Shown here: positions 1-10,474 of the stretch, piece after piece
Position numbering within the stretch: position 1 is the stretch's first letter
Layout: every line of letters starts with the position of its first letter
Assembly (NCBI RefSeq): GCF_003353055.1
Contig: NZ_QKWJ01000004.1
Coordinates: 186,001 to 250,000 of the forward strand
Length of the DNA: 64,000 bases
Direction of reading: 5' to 3'
DNA from: Cupriavidus lacunae
GTDB taxonomy: Bacteria > Pseudomonadota > Gammaproteobacteria > Burkholderiales > Burkholderiaceae
Notes under the pieces: model-generated
The model's database searches: none
What the model was told of the DNA's origin: nothing
The model's input: only the letters and a program-made list of their open reading frames with translations
Position numbers and translations under genes: made by a program

Positions 1-292
1 TGATCTTGACCGGATCGCCGCCTACCACCTTCAGGATCGCGCGCACCACCGGGTCGAACAGGCCGGCATCGATCATGACGCCGAAATACAGGATGGCGAA
101 CATCAGCATCACGCCGGTCGGCGCCAGCTTCTTGACGCCGTCGAGCATCATCGGGCCGAGTTCCGGGCCGAAACCGCCGATCGCGCCGAACGCAATCGGG
201 ACGAGAATCAGCGCCACCATGGCGGAGAGTCGCTTGGTCATGATCAGTGCCATGAACACGATCACCATCGAATAGGCGAGCAGGGTCAACAT
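1..292 (-). CDS. CitMHS-family citrate:proton/metal symporter (N-terminal part, cut by window edge)
   Basis: The first 97 residues are visible; the rest lies beyond base 1. The protein starts MLTLLAYSMVIVFMALIMTK and continues with a second hydrophobic stretch, a GGFGPELGPMMLDGVKKLAP loop and another membrane segment. This is the pattern of CitMHS citrate carriers, inner-membrane proteins that import citrate as a metal complex or with protons. ATG at 292 is preceded by AAGGAGA at good spacing. It lies downstream of the isocitrate/isopropylmalate-type dehydrogenase gene on the same strand, so uptake and oxidation of a tri- or dicarboxylate may be linked. Family is well supported; the exact substrate is inference. 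Confidence 0.85.
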   Translation of the reverse strand, partial: MLTLLAYSMVIVFMALIMTKRLSAMVALILVPIAFGAIGGFGPELGPMMLDGVKKLAPTGVMLMFAILYFGVMIDAGLFDPVVRAILKVVGGDPVKI

Positions 293-392
293 CTTCTTCT
301 GTATCTCCTTGCCGCCCTGTCGCGTGGGGCGCTTGGGGGCGGGTGTGTGTGCGTCCGTATGGCGCACGAGGTTAAGGCCGCGACCGATCCCG

Positions 393-414
393 CCGGCACG
401 CCAGGGCGTGCCGG
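393..414 (-). terminator. Intercistronic hairpin between dehydrogenase and citrate carrier
   Basis: Perfect 10-base arms CCGGCACGCC and GGCGTGCCGG are separated by two bases, inside the 186-base gap between the dehydrogenase stop (479) and the carrier start (292). No T-run follows in the reading direction. It may therefore be a processing or stabilising stem, or a rho-assisted attenuator, rather than a simple terminator. Confidence 0.45.
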
Positions 415-478
415 ATAGGGAATGACCGCGGAGGGGGCAGTCTTGCGCGCTGGCCCATGCGGGCCGCGCGGGCGTGGG

Positions 479-1519
<1,041 letters not shown>

Positions 1520-1806
1520 TTGCTTTCCTGTCGTGAAGTGAGCGTTTCGCTGGCCGGCCACTGCGCCGGGCTTAGCGAGGCCGCGTTGCTCGTCCTTGCG
1601 GGGGCGCCGGCGTCGGAATCCGGCATTCGTCGCCGATCCGGCTGGCAAGGGGGCAGATTCTAGGCGGGAAGGCTGTCAACAAACTGTCAATATGCTCGCT
1701 AGGGCATTGGGGTTTACGTGGGGGACGGCGACATCTTGCCACTGTGACCGGCTGCAACCGCGGTCAGATAGTTGCCCCGGCTGGCGCTGTCAGGGGGGGC
1801 GCGGGC

Positions 1807-2964
1807 TCAGCCTGGCAGCGGATGCGCGAGAAAGAACCTCAGCATCTCTGCGCTGGCATCCGGCCCCTTCGGATCGGTATAGGTGCCCTGGCGGTTGCCA
1901 CCCGCCCAGGCATGCCCGGCGCCGTGGATGGTCCAGTATTCGGCATCGACGCCGGCGGGCGTGGTGATGCTGAGCCGCGTGTAGTCATGGCCCGCGGCGA
2001 CTTTCTTGCGTTCCTTCTCCCGGCGCGCCTGGCCTTTCTCGAACGGCGCGACAAGCCGGCTGCCGTTCAACGGATGCACCGTGTGATCCGCATCGCCGTG
2101 GAACACGATCATGGGCCGGCGAGGCGTTGTCGATGGCATCGCATCTGGCTTTGACCGGCCGATCCCTTTGCCGCCCTGCATCGCGCCCAGCGCCGATGGC
2201 AGATCGTGTGCGGACCCCGCGGGCAGGCCGGAATGCACGCCGGCCGCCGCGAACAGTTCCGGATAGCCCTGGATCAGCACCGCCGCCATCGCGCCGCCGG
2301 CCGACAGGCCGGCCACGTAGACGCGCCTGGCGTCGATACCATGACTGGCAATCACCTCGCGCGCCATGCCGGCAATGATCGACGGTTCTCCCTTGCCGGC
2401 CTGCTGGTCGCCCGGCCGGAACCAGTTCCAGCATTTCGACGGATTATTCTCGGCGGCCTGGATCGGGTACAGCACCACGAAACCAAGCTTGTCGGCGAGA
2501 GCGTTCATTTGCGTACCGGCCGCAAAATCGTCAGCATCCTGGGTGCATCCATGCAGCATGACGACCAGCGGCATCGGCTCGGCACGTTGGCCTGCGGGCA
2601 GGTAGAGCTTGTACGAGCGGGATCCCGCCTGGTTCACGAACGTCCGCTGGCTGAAATGTCCCGCTTTGTGGGGGGACGCGCCCGTGCTATCCGGGCGCAG
2701 AGCGCGGGTGCTGCGCGAAGTCGCGGGAATTGTCTCCGGGACGTCGCTGACGACATCAACCGTGCGGGCTGGCGCCTGGGCATGGGTGAGCAGGCGTTCG
2801 ACCACCTGTGCGGGCATGGGCGCGGCCGGAGCAACCGCCGCGCTCGTGGGCGATTGCTGGCGCAGTGCGCGCTGGATAGCTTCAGTGGCTTCCATCGGGC
2901 CCGCCGTCTGCAGCAAATGCATAGCTTCTCGCATCGAAGCGAGGAAGGCGTCATTCATTTTCAT
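1807..2964 (-). CDS. PHB-depolymerase-family esterase
   Basis: 385 residues. After an N-terminal region of about 110 residues rich in Pro and Ala comes an alpha/beta-hydrolase of the PHB depolymerase / feruloyl-esterase-like family. The oxyanion segment is VVMLHGCTQDADDFA, the nucleophile lies in GLSAGGAM, an acidic HGDADHTVHP segment carries the probable Asp, and the C-terminal IHGAGHAWAGG holds the His. No clear signal peptide is seen. Likely role: hydrolysis of hydroxyalkanoate oligomers or other esters. Two in-frame ATGs (2964, 2958) compete; neither has a strong ribosome site. The CopG-like gene 53 bases upstream on the same strand may be co-transcribed. Confidence 0.85.
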   Translation of the reverse strand: MKMNDAFLASMREAMHLLQTAGPMEATEAIQRALRQQSPTSAAVAPAAPMPAQVVERLLTHAQAPARTVDVVSDVPETIPATSRSTRALRPDSTGASPHKAGHFSQRTFVNQAGSRSYKLYLPAGQRAEPMPLVVMLHGCTQDADDFAAGTQMNALADKLGFVVLYPIQAAENNPSKCWNWFRPGDQQAGKGEPSIIAGMAREVIASHGIDARRVYVAGLSAGGAMAAVLIQGYPELFAAAGVHSGLPAGSAHDLPSALGAMQGGKGIGRSKPDAMPSTTPRRPMIVFHGDADHTVHPLNGSRLVAPFEKGQARREKERKKVAAGHDYTRLSITTPAGVDAEYWTIHGAGHAWAGGNRQGTYTDPKGPDASAEMLRFFLAHPLPG

Positions 2965-3017
2965 GCTTGTTTCCAGGCAAACCTGGCGAACCAGGGCGCG
3001 GCGACATTGCCGCGGTA

Positions 3018-3419
3018 CTACCGTATGCGCCCGGCGAGTGCGGCCTTGACTGGCGCCGGGGCGTGAAAGGCACCCAGCACAACGATGGACGCAATGGTCG
3101 CCAGCGCCAGTTCCGGACTGACATCCGAGGCAATGCTCGCCAGGCCAAGGACTTGGATGTCGAGCTTCTCGTTGGCCGCGCGCGCCGCCTCCAGGTCCCT
3201 CCGGGTGAAGTGCTGGAGTCCGAGAACCAGGGCCCGGCGGGTCACCGTTTCCTGTATGACTTGCGCGTGTGTGGCCAACTGGTTGCGGATGGCGGTCCGG
3301 ATCAGGTCGGTGCGATTCGAGTAAAAGCCTTCTTCGACCAGCAGGTCGATCTGCCCCAAGTCCACCGGGCCAAGGTTGATGGTGATTTTTTCTGTATCGC
3401 CGGTTTTTGGTTTGTTCAT
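3018..3419 (-). CDS. CopG/Arc-type ribbon-helix-helix regulator
   Basis: 133 residues. The first 45 residues read ITINLGPVDLGQIDLLVEEG followed by FYSNRTDLIRTAIRNQL, the beta strand plus two helices of a ribbon-helix-helix DNA-binding domain. This kind of fold acts as a dimer or tetramer on short operators. The C-terminal 70 residues are a helical segment of unknown role containing GLQHFTRRDLEAA. It precedes the PHB-depolymerase-family gene on the same strand, so it may control that gene and itself. No toxin partner is adjacent, so a toxin-antitoxin role is not favoured. Confidence 0.75.
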   Translation of the reverse strand: MNKPKTGDTEKITINLGPVDLGQIDLLVEEGFYSNRTDLIRTAIRNQLATHAQVIQETVTRRALVLGLQHFTRRDLEAARAANEKLDIQVLGLASIASDVSPELALATIASIVVLGAFHAPAPVKAALAGRIR

Positions 3420-3480
3420 AAATCTTGAGTCGGGTCGCGTGGGCTCTGGTCTGTAAAATGCAATCTATGTTGCACTTGCA

Positions 3481-3771
3481 ATGTCATTGCCATCCGCTGA
3501 ACATCCATACACCATCCATATGGATGGTAAATTTATAGTCGTAGCTTACTGCCCAGGTCAAGGCGAAACCGTTTTCCTCGGAAAATATTGCTGGATTACG
3601 CTGCACGATGCGTTCTTCAGGGCATCGCAGGGTCCGGCCTGTCTTCGCTCGCTGGGAGCCATCGACCCGGCGCAAGTCCACCTCAGCAGTGCTGGCTACG
3701 CGAAGTTCGTCGCGGAGCAGTACGAGTGCGAGAAGCGTGTAGTACAGCAGCTTGAAATCAGCCTCGAATGA
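3481..3771 (+). CDS. Hypothetical 96-residue protein
   Basis: Not recognised. A small soluble protein beginning MSLPSAEHPYTIHMDGKFIV with no membrane segment. The second half (from about 3660) uses GC-ending codons as in real genes of this window, but the first 100 bases are noticeably AT-richer and no ribosome site precedes ATG 3481; ATG 3520 is an alternative start. A longer antisense frame (3484-3951) covers the same bases and cannot be fully excluded. It is divergent from the CopG-like gene. Confidence 0.35.
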   Translation: MSLPSAEHPYTIHMDGKFIVVAYCPGQGETVFLGKYCWITLHDAFFRASQGPACLRSLGAIDPAQVHLSSAGYAKFVAEQYECEKRVVQQLEISLE

Positions 3772-3949
3772 TGGGCTTGCGGCTCGGTGCACTGCCATAG
3801 TGCAGGCGGCATGCGGGGCCATCCGAGGCTCCGGCTCCCGCCACTTCTTTGATACGCTGATGGTGTACGTGCCGCTGTCAAAACTGCATGCGTCGTAAGC
3901 TTGAGTGACCTTTGCACTCCACCGGCTGGCAGCGGCCAAAGGAGTGATC

Positions 3950-4273
3950 ATGCAAGAGCTGACTTTTCGCGCCCTGCTGTACCGCTACTTCTTCTTCAGC
4001 TGGCTGTTCCGGGACGCCAGCCGGGGCAACCGCGCAGAACGGGCGCTTGCCTGGCATTTCAACAAGGCGCGCGCGCACTGGCTGTTGACGTATATGCGGC
4101 GCTGGCTCTGGTGTGGTGTCCTCTTCTATGGATTGGGCAGCGTGGTGGAGCTGGTGCTGTCCGCGCCTGCGCTGTCCGCGCTCTTCTACGTGCCCGGCGC
4201 GCTCTGCGTGCCGGTCAATGTTGTCATCGGGGTGCTCTGGGTCGGTCTGAAGACGCTGCCCGGGCCGCTGTGA
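3950..4273 (+). CDS. Small inner-membrane protein, function unknown
   Basis: 107 residues. ATG 3950 follows AAAGGAGTGATC, a strong ribosome site, which decides against the longer frame from 3905. The N-terminus is aromatic (MQELTFRALLYRYFFFSWLF), a charged stretch RDASRGNRAERALAWHFNKA follows, and two hydrophobic helices lie around residues 50-72 and 78-100. The positive loop suggests the middle is cytoplasmic. No enzymatic motif is visible. It stands alone before the CoA-ligase gene. Confidence 0.7.
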   Translation: MQELTFRALLYRYFFFSWLFRDASRGNRAERALAWHFNKARAHWLLTYMRRWLWCGVLFYGLGSVVELVLSAPALSALFYVPGALCVPVNVVIGVLWVGLKTLPGPL

Positions 4274-4424
4274 GCGGCTTTTCGCCGCATGCGTCACCGG
4301 CCACCTGACGTGGGTGGTTTCAGCCGGCCGAGACGCGATCTAACCTAGCCACACATGCCTTCCCGGCCAGGGACGGGCAGCACAGACAACCGGCGCGACA
4401 GCCGGGGTTAGGAGACACAAAACC

Positions 4425-6299
4425 ATGACCACTACCGTGTCCGCGCGCCAGCCCGTGGCGGAATACCGTGCCACCGTTTTCGCCGAGCGCGAGACCCTGG
4501 TCGAGCATCGCCCGGACGGAACTTTGGTGCTGCGCAGCGCAGCACCGCAACCTGAACTGGCACAGCGCGGCCTGCCGGATTTCGTGGCGTACTGGGCAGA
4601 GCGCCGCCCGGCCGTCGCCGCCTTCTGCGAGCGCGATGGCAACGGGGACTGGCGCTCGATCACCTGGGCGGAACTGTGGCGCCAGGTGCAAACGGTGGGG
4701 GCCGGCCTGCTGGAACTCGGGCTGGGGCCTGACCGGCCGCTGATGATCCTGTCGGGCAATTCGATCGAGCAGGCGGTGCTGCTGCTTGCCGCCGAATATG
4801 TGGGCGTGCCGACGGCGCCGGTGTCGCCGGCATATTCGCTGGTCAGCAAGGATTTCGTTCGCCTAAGGGGCGTGGCCGAACTGACGCCCCCGGCGGCGTT
4901 GTTCGTGCAGGACGGCAAGGCGTTCGCACCTGCGCTGGCCGCATTGTCCGTGCCGGGGGTGCCGGTCATCGCCGCAGCCAACGCCGGCGATGGCCAACTG
5001 GACTGGGCTGCGCTGGCACAAGCTGAACTGACCGCCGGCCGCCGCGATGTGGCCAAGGGGGCGAACCTCGCCGTGCGCGACGCCGACCTTGGGCGGGTGC
5101 TGTTCACTTCCGGTTCAACCGGCGTCCCCAAGGGCGTGGCCATCTCCCATGGCAGCCTCCATGCCGTGGCGGCATATTTCCACGATACCTACCAGGGCTT
5201 GCTGCAGCGCCAGCCGGTGTTCCTTGACTGGCTGCCCTGGCACCACGGGCTTGGCGGGATCCTCAACCTGAGCCGCGCGGTCACGCTTGGTGCTACGCAC
5301 TACATCGACGACGGCCGGCCGCTCCCGGGCCAGTTCGCGCGCACGGTGCGGAACCTGCGCGAGGTGTCGCCGACGATTTTCTCCAGCGTGCCCGCCGCCT
5401 GGGCCATGCTCGCCGCCGAGGTCGAACGCGATCCCGAACTGGCACGCAGCCTGTTTGCCAATGTCGTGAACTTTGCCTATGGGGGCGCCAGCCTGCCGCG
5501 CGACGTGTGGGACCGCATCCACCGCGCCGCCGAAGCCACCGTCGGCGAGCGCATCACGTTCTGCTCGGGCCTGGCCTGCACCGAAACCAGCGGCATGGGC
5601 ATCTATTGCAGCTGGCCTACCGAGGATACCGGCAATGTCGGCGTGCCGATGCCCGGCGCCGAAGTCAAGCTGGTACCCCTGGAAGGAGGCGATGGCCGCT
5701 ACGAAATCCGCATGCGCGGGCCGTTCCTGTTCAGCGGCTACATCAAGTGCCCCGACCTGACCGCCGCCGCCTTTGACGATGAGGGCTACTTCTGCCTGGG
5801 GGATGCCGTGCGGCTCGCCGATCCTGCGAATCCGGCCAGGGGCGTTCGCTTTGCCGGGCGCGTGGTGGAGGACTTCAAGCTGGTCAACGGTACGTGGGTG
5901 CGGGTCGGCGCGGTCCGGCTGGGGCTGGTCGAACAATGCGCGCCGCTGCTCACCGATGCCGTGATCTGCGGCCACGACCAGCACTATGTGGCCGCGCTGG
6001 CCTGGCCGAACGTCGCCGCCTGCCGCGCGCTGCACCCCGAACTGGCCGAGCTGGATGCGCAGGCGCTGGTGCGCCATCCCCGTGTCGTCGATGCCATTCG
6101 CGAGCGCCTGCGCGCAACCGGCGGCGCCAGCCTCAGTGTCAAGCGCGTGCTGCTGATGGCCGAGCCGCCATCGATCGATGCCAACGAGATTGCCGACAAG
6201 GGCTACGTCAACCAGGCCGCGACCCGCGCGCGCCGCGCCGGTCTTGTTGACGAGCTATTCCTGGCCGAGCCTGCTGCGCACGTGGCTTGTGCCGCCTAG
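4425..6299 (+). CDS. Feruloyl-CoA synthase-like AMP-dependent acyl-CoA ligase
   Basis: 624 residues, a member of the ANL adenylating family that activates a carboxylate to its CoA thioester via an acyl-AMP. The phosphate-binding motif is LFTSGSTGVPKGVAISHG (about residue 226), followed by LDWLPWHHGLGG and the acyl-AMP motif GLACTETSGMG (about 386). The overall length, the LDWLPWHH and GLACTETSG motifs, and the segment PVSPAYSLVSKDF match the feruloyl-CoA synthase subgroup rather than FadD. ATG 4425 follows GGAGACACAAAACC. No enoyl-CoA hydratase or vanillin dehydrogenase gene is adjacent, so ferulate as substrate is inference. A LysR gene follows 80 bases downstream. Confidence 0.8.
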   Translation: MTTTVSARQPVAEYRATVFAERETLVEHRPDGTLVLRSAAPQPELAQRGLPDFVAYWAERRPAVAAFCERDGNGDWRSITWAELWRQVQTVGAGLLELGLGPDRPLMILSGNSIEQAVLLLAAEYVGVPTAPVSPAYSLVSKDFVRLRGVAELTPPAALFVQDGKAFAPALAALSVPGVPVIAAANAGDGQLDWAALAQAELTAGRRDVAKGANLAVRDADLGRVLFTSGSTGVPKGVAISHGSLHAVAAYFHDTYQGLLQRQPVFLDWLPWHHGLGGILNLSRAVTLGATHYIDDGRPLPGQFARTVRNLREVSPTIFSSVPAAWAMLAAEVERDPELARSLFANVVNFAYGGASLPRDVWDRIHRAAEATVGERITFCSGLACTETSGMGIYCSWPTEDTGNVGVPMPGAEVKLVPLEGGDGRYEIRMRGPFLFSGYIKCPDLTAAAFDDEGYFCLGDAVRLADPANPARGVRFAGRVVEDFKLVNGTWVRVGAVRLGLVEQCAPLLTDAVICGHDQHYVAALAWPNVAACRALHPELAELDAQALVRHPRVVDAIRERLRATGGASLSVKRVLLMAEPPSIDANEIADKGYVNQAATRARRAGLVDELFLAEPAAHVACAA

Positions 6300-6379
6300 G
6301 CAGGCCGGGGTTTCCCCCGAGTCGAAGTAGAATCGCCGGATGTTCCTGACCGTGATCGGACTCGCCGGTCCCACAAGCC

Positions 6380-7267
6380 ATGCGCATTCCACCGGTGAAG
6401 GCCATCATCGCCTTCGAAAGCGTTGCCAGAACCAAGAGTGTCACCCGGGCATCGGAGGAGCTGGGCCTGACGGCATCCGCGGTCAGCCACCAGATCAGCA
6501 ATCTCGAGGAGGCGCTCGGCCAGGCGCTCTTCTTCAGGCAGGGACGCGGACTGGCGCTCACGCCGGTGGGTGAGCAGTACCTGCGTGACATCACTGGTGT
6601 GCTCGCTGACCTGAATCGCGCGACCGAGCGCGCGTCCAGCCCGGCCAACATCGAGATCCTGCGGGTCCATTCGAGTCCCAGCTTCGGCCTGATGTGGCTG
6701 TTGCCGCGGCTGGAATCGTTCCAGGCAGACAATGGCGACATCCAGCTCAACCTGTCCTGTTCCTACGAGGACGTTTCCTTTACGAGCGGGTACTACGACG
6801 TGGATATCCGCCACGGCTATGCACACTGGCGCGATATCCAGGTCAAGACCCTGCGCCGGGAGACCATCGCTCCGCTGGCCTCGCCGGCCTTCCTCGAGAA
6901 ACATCCGATCGCGTCACCGGCTGACTTGCTCGGGCAGCGTCTCATCTATTCGGAGACCCCGCTGGTCCAGTGGCAGCAATGGTTTGCCAGGTTCGGCGTG
7001 CCGGGCGCCCACAAGCGGTTCGACTTCACGTTCGACCGCTCGTACATGTCGCTTGAGACAGCAGCGCTGGGACTGGGGGTGGCGCTGGAAAGCACGCTGC
7101 TGGCGTCAGTCATGCTCCGCAAGGGTGAGCTGGTGCCAGTGTTCGACGACGCCCATGCCATCGAGGTCGGCAGTCACCACCTTGTCTATCCGCAGCAGAA
7201 CGCTGAGCTGCCGCGCGTGGCGTGTTTCCTGGCCTGGATGGAGCGTCAGTTGCCAATTCCTGGCTGA
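6380..7267 (+). CDS. LysR-family transcriptional regulator, GcvA-like
   Basis: 295 residues. The N-terminal winged helix-turn-helix is clear: FESVARTKSVTRASEELGLT then ASAVSHQISNLEEALGQALF, followed by the linker helix. The segment RVHSSPSFGLMWLLPRLESF and the later VDIRHGYAHWRD are typical of the GcvA subgroup effector domain. It lies between the CoA-ligase gene and the SDR/MFS/transketolase operon, all on the plus strand, so it could control either; the palindrome at 7338-7353 favours the downstream operon. No strong ribosome site is seen before ATG 6380. Confidence 0.88.
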   Translation: MRIPPVKAIIAFESVARTKSVTRASEELGLTASAVSHQISNLEEALGQALFFRQGRGLALTPVGEQYLRDITGVLADLNRATERASSPANIEILRVHSSPSFGLMWLLPRLESFQADNGDIQLNLSCSYEDVSFTSGYYDVDIRHGYAHWRDIQVKTLRRETIAPLASPAFLEKHPIASPADLLGQRLIYSETPLVQWQQWFARFGVPGAHKRFDFTFDRSYMSLETAALGLGVALESTLLASVMLRKGELVPVFDDAHAIEVGSHHLVYPQQNAELPRVACFLAWMERQLPIPG

Positions 7268-7304
7268 GCCCGGCTGACCTGCAAGTGCGGCCGGCGGGGC
7301 CCGG

Positions 7305-7353
7305 TTGACACCCCGGCCCAGCCATTCCTGAATATTTCTCAGCAATAGCTGAG
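7305..7353 (+). promoter_or_regulatory. Candidate promoter/operator of the SDR-MFS-transketolase operon
   Basis: A TTGACA hexamer lies at 7305-7310 and an AT-rich TGAATATTTC follows about 18 bases later. At 7338-7353 there is an inverted repeat with arms CTCAGC and GCTGAG around AATA, the size expected of a LysR-type site. It sits about 75 bases before the operon's first start codon. The assignment is inference from position and symmetry. Confidence 0.35.
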
Positions 7354-7426
7354 CCAGACCGCGTTGATCGGAAGGCCGCCAGCGACAACACTCGACCCAT
7401 CAAATCCAATGTCAAAGGAGACAACG

Positions 7427-8176
<750 letters not shown>

Positions 8177-8258
8177 ATTCAAGTGAAGCCGCCCGCAGAG
8201 GCGGCACATCTGACAGCCGGTGCGCCACCATGCGGCGCAACCAGGCAGGAGACAACCA

Positions 8259-9587
8259 ATGAAGACCAAGTACGCGGCTTCGCCCATCGGCGGCGAAGCG
8301 ACGCTGCACGCCGATTCCGCCACCATCGAGACCCGCACCTACGCCAGGGTGGTGAAGCGGCTGATCCCGTTCCTGATGCTGTGCTACCTGGGCGCCTACC
8401 TGGACCGGGTCAATGTCGGCTTCGCCAAGCTGCAGATGCTGAGCGATCTGCAGTTCAGCGAGACCATCTACGGCCTGGGCGCCGGCATCTTCTTCCTCGG
8501 CTACTTCATCTTTGAAGTGCCGAGCAACGTGATCCTGCACAAGGTCGGCGCCAAACGCTGGCTGGCGCGGATCATGCTGACCTGGGCCGTGATCTCCGCC
8601 TGCTTCGCCTTTGTCAGTACGCCAACCCAGTTCTACATCCTGCGCTTCCTGCTGGGCGCGGCCGAGGCCGGTTTCGCGCCCGGTGTGATCTTGTACATGA
8701 CTTACTGGTTCCCGTCCGAGCGCCGCGCCAAGGCTTTGTCGCTCTTCTTCATGGCGATCCCGCTGGCGGGCATCGTGGGCGGACCGCTGTCGGGCTACAT
8801 CCTGCATGCCTTCCACGGCGTGGGCGACCTGGCCGGCTGGAAGTGGCTGTTCCTGATCGAGGCACTGCCGTCGCTGTTCCTGGGCGTGGCCATCCTGTTT
8901 TATCTGGACAACGGCATCGACCAGGCGCACTGGCTCACCGACGCCGAGAAGGCGTTGCTCAAGCGCAATATCGAAGGCGACAACGCGCAGAAGACGCAAC
9001 ACATGTCGATCCGCGCCTTCATGGGCGACCGCCGGCTGTGGCTGATGGCCGGGATCTACTTCTGCGTGGTGCTGGGCCAGTACGGCCTGACTTTCTGGCT
9101 GCCCACGATCATCCGCAAGGCCGGCGTGGCCGATCCGCTGTGGGTGGGTATCTACACCGCGCTGCCGTATCTCTGTGCCATCGTGGCGTTGCCGCTGGTC
9201 GGCATGAGCGCGGACCGCCACCGCGAGCGCCGATTCCACCTGATCGTGCCAATGGTGGTCGCCGCCGCCGGGTTTGCCGCCTTGCCCATGCTGGGGAGTG
9301 TCAGCGCATCGCTGGTGTGCCTGTGCATCGCCGCGGCCGGCATCCTGGCCTCGTCCTCGCAGTTCTGGGCGCTGCCCACTGCGCTGCTGGGCGGCATGTC
9401 AGCCGCAGCGGGGATTGCCGCAGTCAACTGCGTGGCCAACCTGGCCGGCTTCTTTTCGCCCGCCATCGTGGGCTGGCTCAACGACCTGACCGGCAAGTCC
9501 ACCGCCGGGCTGGTGTTTATCTCGGCCACCGTCGTCTTCGGCGCGATGCTGGTCTTCCTGGTACCGGCCCGGTCCGTGAACCGCTGA
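8259..9587 (+). CDS. MFS transporter, anion:cation symporter (ACS) type
   Basis: 442 residues with about 12 hydrophobic segments. The first loop reads GAYLDRVNVGFAKLQM, characteristic of ACS-family carriers for tartrate, glucarate, phthalate and related organic anions. Segments such as FFLGYFIFEVPSNVIL and RFLLGAAEAGFAPGVILYMT support it. ATG 8259 follows GGAGACAACC. It lies in the inner membrane and should import the substrate handled by the neighbouring dehydrogenase and transketolase. The substrate cannot be read from sequence. Confidence 0.87.
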   Translation: MKTKYAASPIGGEATLHADSATIETRTYARVVKRLIPFLMLCYLGAYLDRVNVGFAKLQMLSDLQFSETIYGLGAGIFFLGYFIFEVPSNVILHKVGAKRWLARIMLTWAVISACFAFVSTPTQFYILRFLLGAAEAGFAPGVILYMTYWFPSERRAKALSLFFMAIPLAGIVGGPLSGYILHAFHGVGDLAGWKWLFLIEALPSLFLGVAILFYLDNGIDQAHWLTDAEKALLKRNIEGDNAQKTQHMSIRAFMGDRRLWLMAGIYFCVVLGQYGLTFWLPTIIRKAGVADPLWVGIYTALPYLCAIVALPLVGMSADRHRERRFHLIVPMVVAAAGFAALPMLGSVSASLVCLCIAAAGILASSSQFWALPTALLGGMSAAAGIAAVNCVANLAGFFSPAIVGWLNDLTGKSTAGLVFISATVVFGAMLVFLVPARSVNR

Positions 9588-9628
9588 TGCCCTTTTCTTT
9601 GAAACTCCAATCGTTTGCAGGAGACACC

Positions 9629-10474
9629 ATGCAACAAACTACCACCGACAAGGCCGTGTCCTTGCGGGAACGCGCCTACCGCATCCGCCGCAACGCCTTG
9701 CTGATGGGCGAAGTCCAGGGCCAGGGCTATATCGGCCAGGCGCTCGATATCGCCGACGTGCTCGCCGTGGCCTACTTCGACGCCATGCGCTACCGCCCGC
9801 AAGACCCCGAATGGGAAGGGCGCGACCGCTTCCTGCTGTCCAACGGCCACTACGCCATCGCGCTGTACGCAGCCCTGCTGGAAGCCGGCATCCTGCCCGC
9901 CGAAGAGCTTGAGACGTATGGCAGCGACGACAGCCGCCTGCCGATGTCGGGCATGGCCAGCTACACGCCCGGCATGGAGATGTCCGGCGGCTCGCTGGGG
10001 CAGGGCCTGACCATTGCCGTGGGCCGCTGCCTGGGGCTCAAGCGCAAGGGCTCGGACAACTTCGTCTACACGCTGATCTCCGACGGCGAGCTGGACGAGG
10101 GCGCGATCTGGGAAGGCATTCTCTCTGCCGCCCACTGGAAGCTGGACAACCTGATCGCCGTGGTCGACGTCAACAACCAGCAGGCCGACGGTCCCTCCAC
10201 CCAGATCATGGCGTTCGAGCCGCTGGTGCCCAAGCTGGAAGCGTTCGGCTGGTTCACGCAGCGCGTGGACGGCAACGACATCGACGCCGTGGCCGCCGCC
10301 TTCCGCGCGGCCCGCGAGCACCGCGGCGCGCAGCCGCGCATGATCATCTGCGATACGCGCATGGGGTGCGGCGTGCCGTTCCTCGAACAGCGCGAGAAGA
10401 ACCACTTTATCCGCGTGGATGCCCACGAATGGCAACTCGCACTGCAGGCCCTGGAAGCCGGGAGACAAGCATGA
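9629..10474 (+). CDS. Transketolase, N-terminal (TPP-binding) subunit
   Basis: 281 residues, corresponding to the first third of a full transketolase. Visible are NGHYAIALYA with the substrate-site His, EMSGGSLGQGLTIAVGRCLG, and the TPP/metal motif ISDGELDEGAIWEG to VDVNNQQADG. The partner subunit starts in the ATGA overlap at the stop codon, so the two are translationally coupled and form one enzyme. ATG 9629 follows CAGGAGACACC. Split transketolases of this type act on specialised ketose phosphates or ketoses, for example the apulose-4-phosphate enzyme AptAB; which substrate applies here is unknown. Confidence 0.88.
   Translation: MQQTTTDKAVSLRERAYRIRRNALLMGEVQGQGYIGQALDIADVLAVAYFDAMRYRPQDPEWEGRDRFLLSNGHYAIALYAALLEAGILPAEELETYGSDDSRLPMSGMASYTPGMEMSGGSLGQGLTIAVGRCLGLKRKGSDNFVYTLISDGELDEGAIWEGILSAAHWKLDNLIAVVDVNNQQADGPSTQIMAFEPLVPKLEAFGWFTQRVDGNDIDAVAAAFRAAREHRGAQPRMIICDTRMGCGVPFLEQREKNHFIRVDAHEWQLALQALEAGRQA

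Noticed and set aside
3018-3419. CopG-like protein as an antitoxin
   Set aside because: No toxin-like partner gene overlaps or adjoins it, and it is longer than typical antitoxins.
3484-3951. Minus-strand frame of 155 codons over the small hypothetical gene
   Set aside because: No ribosome site and no recognisable motif; plus-strand codon use looks slightly better, though the choice is not firm.
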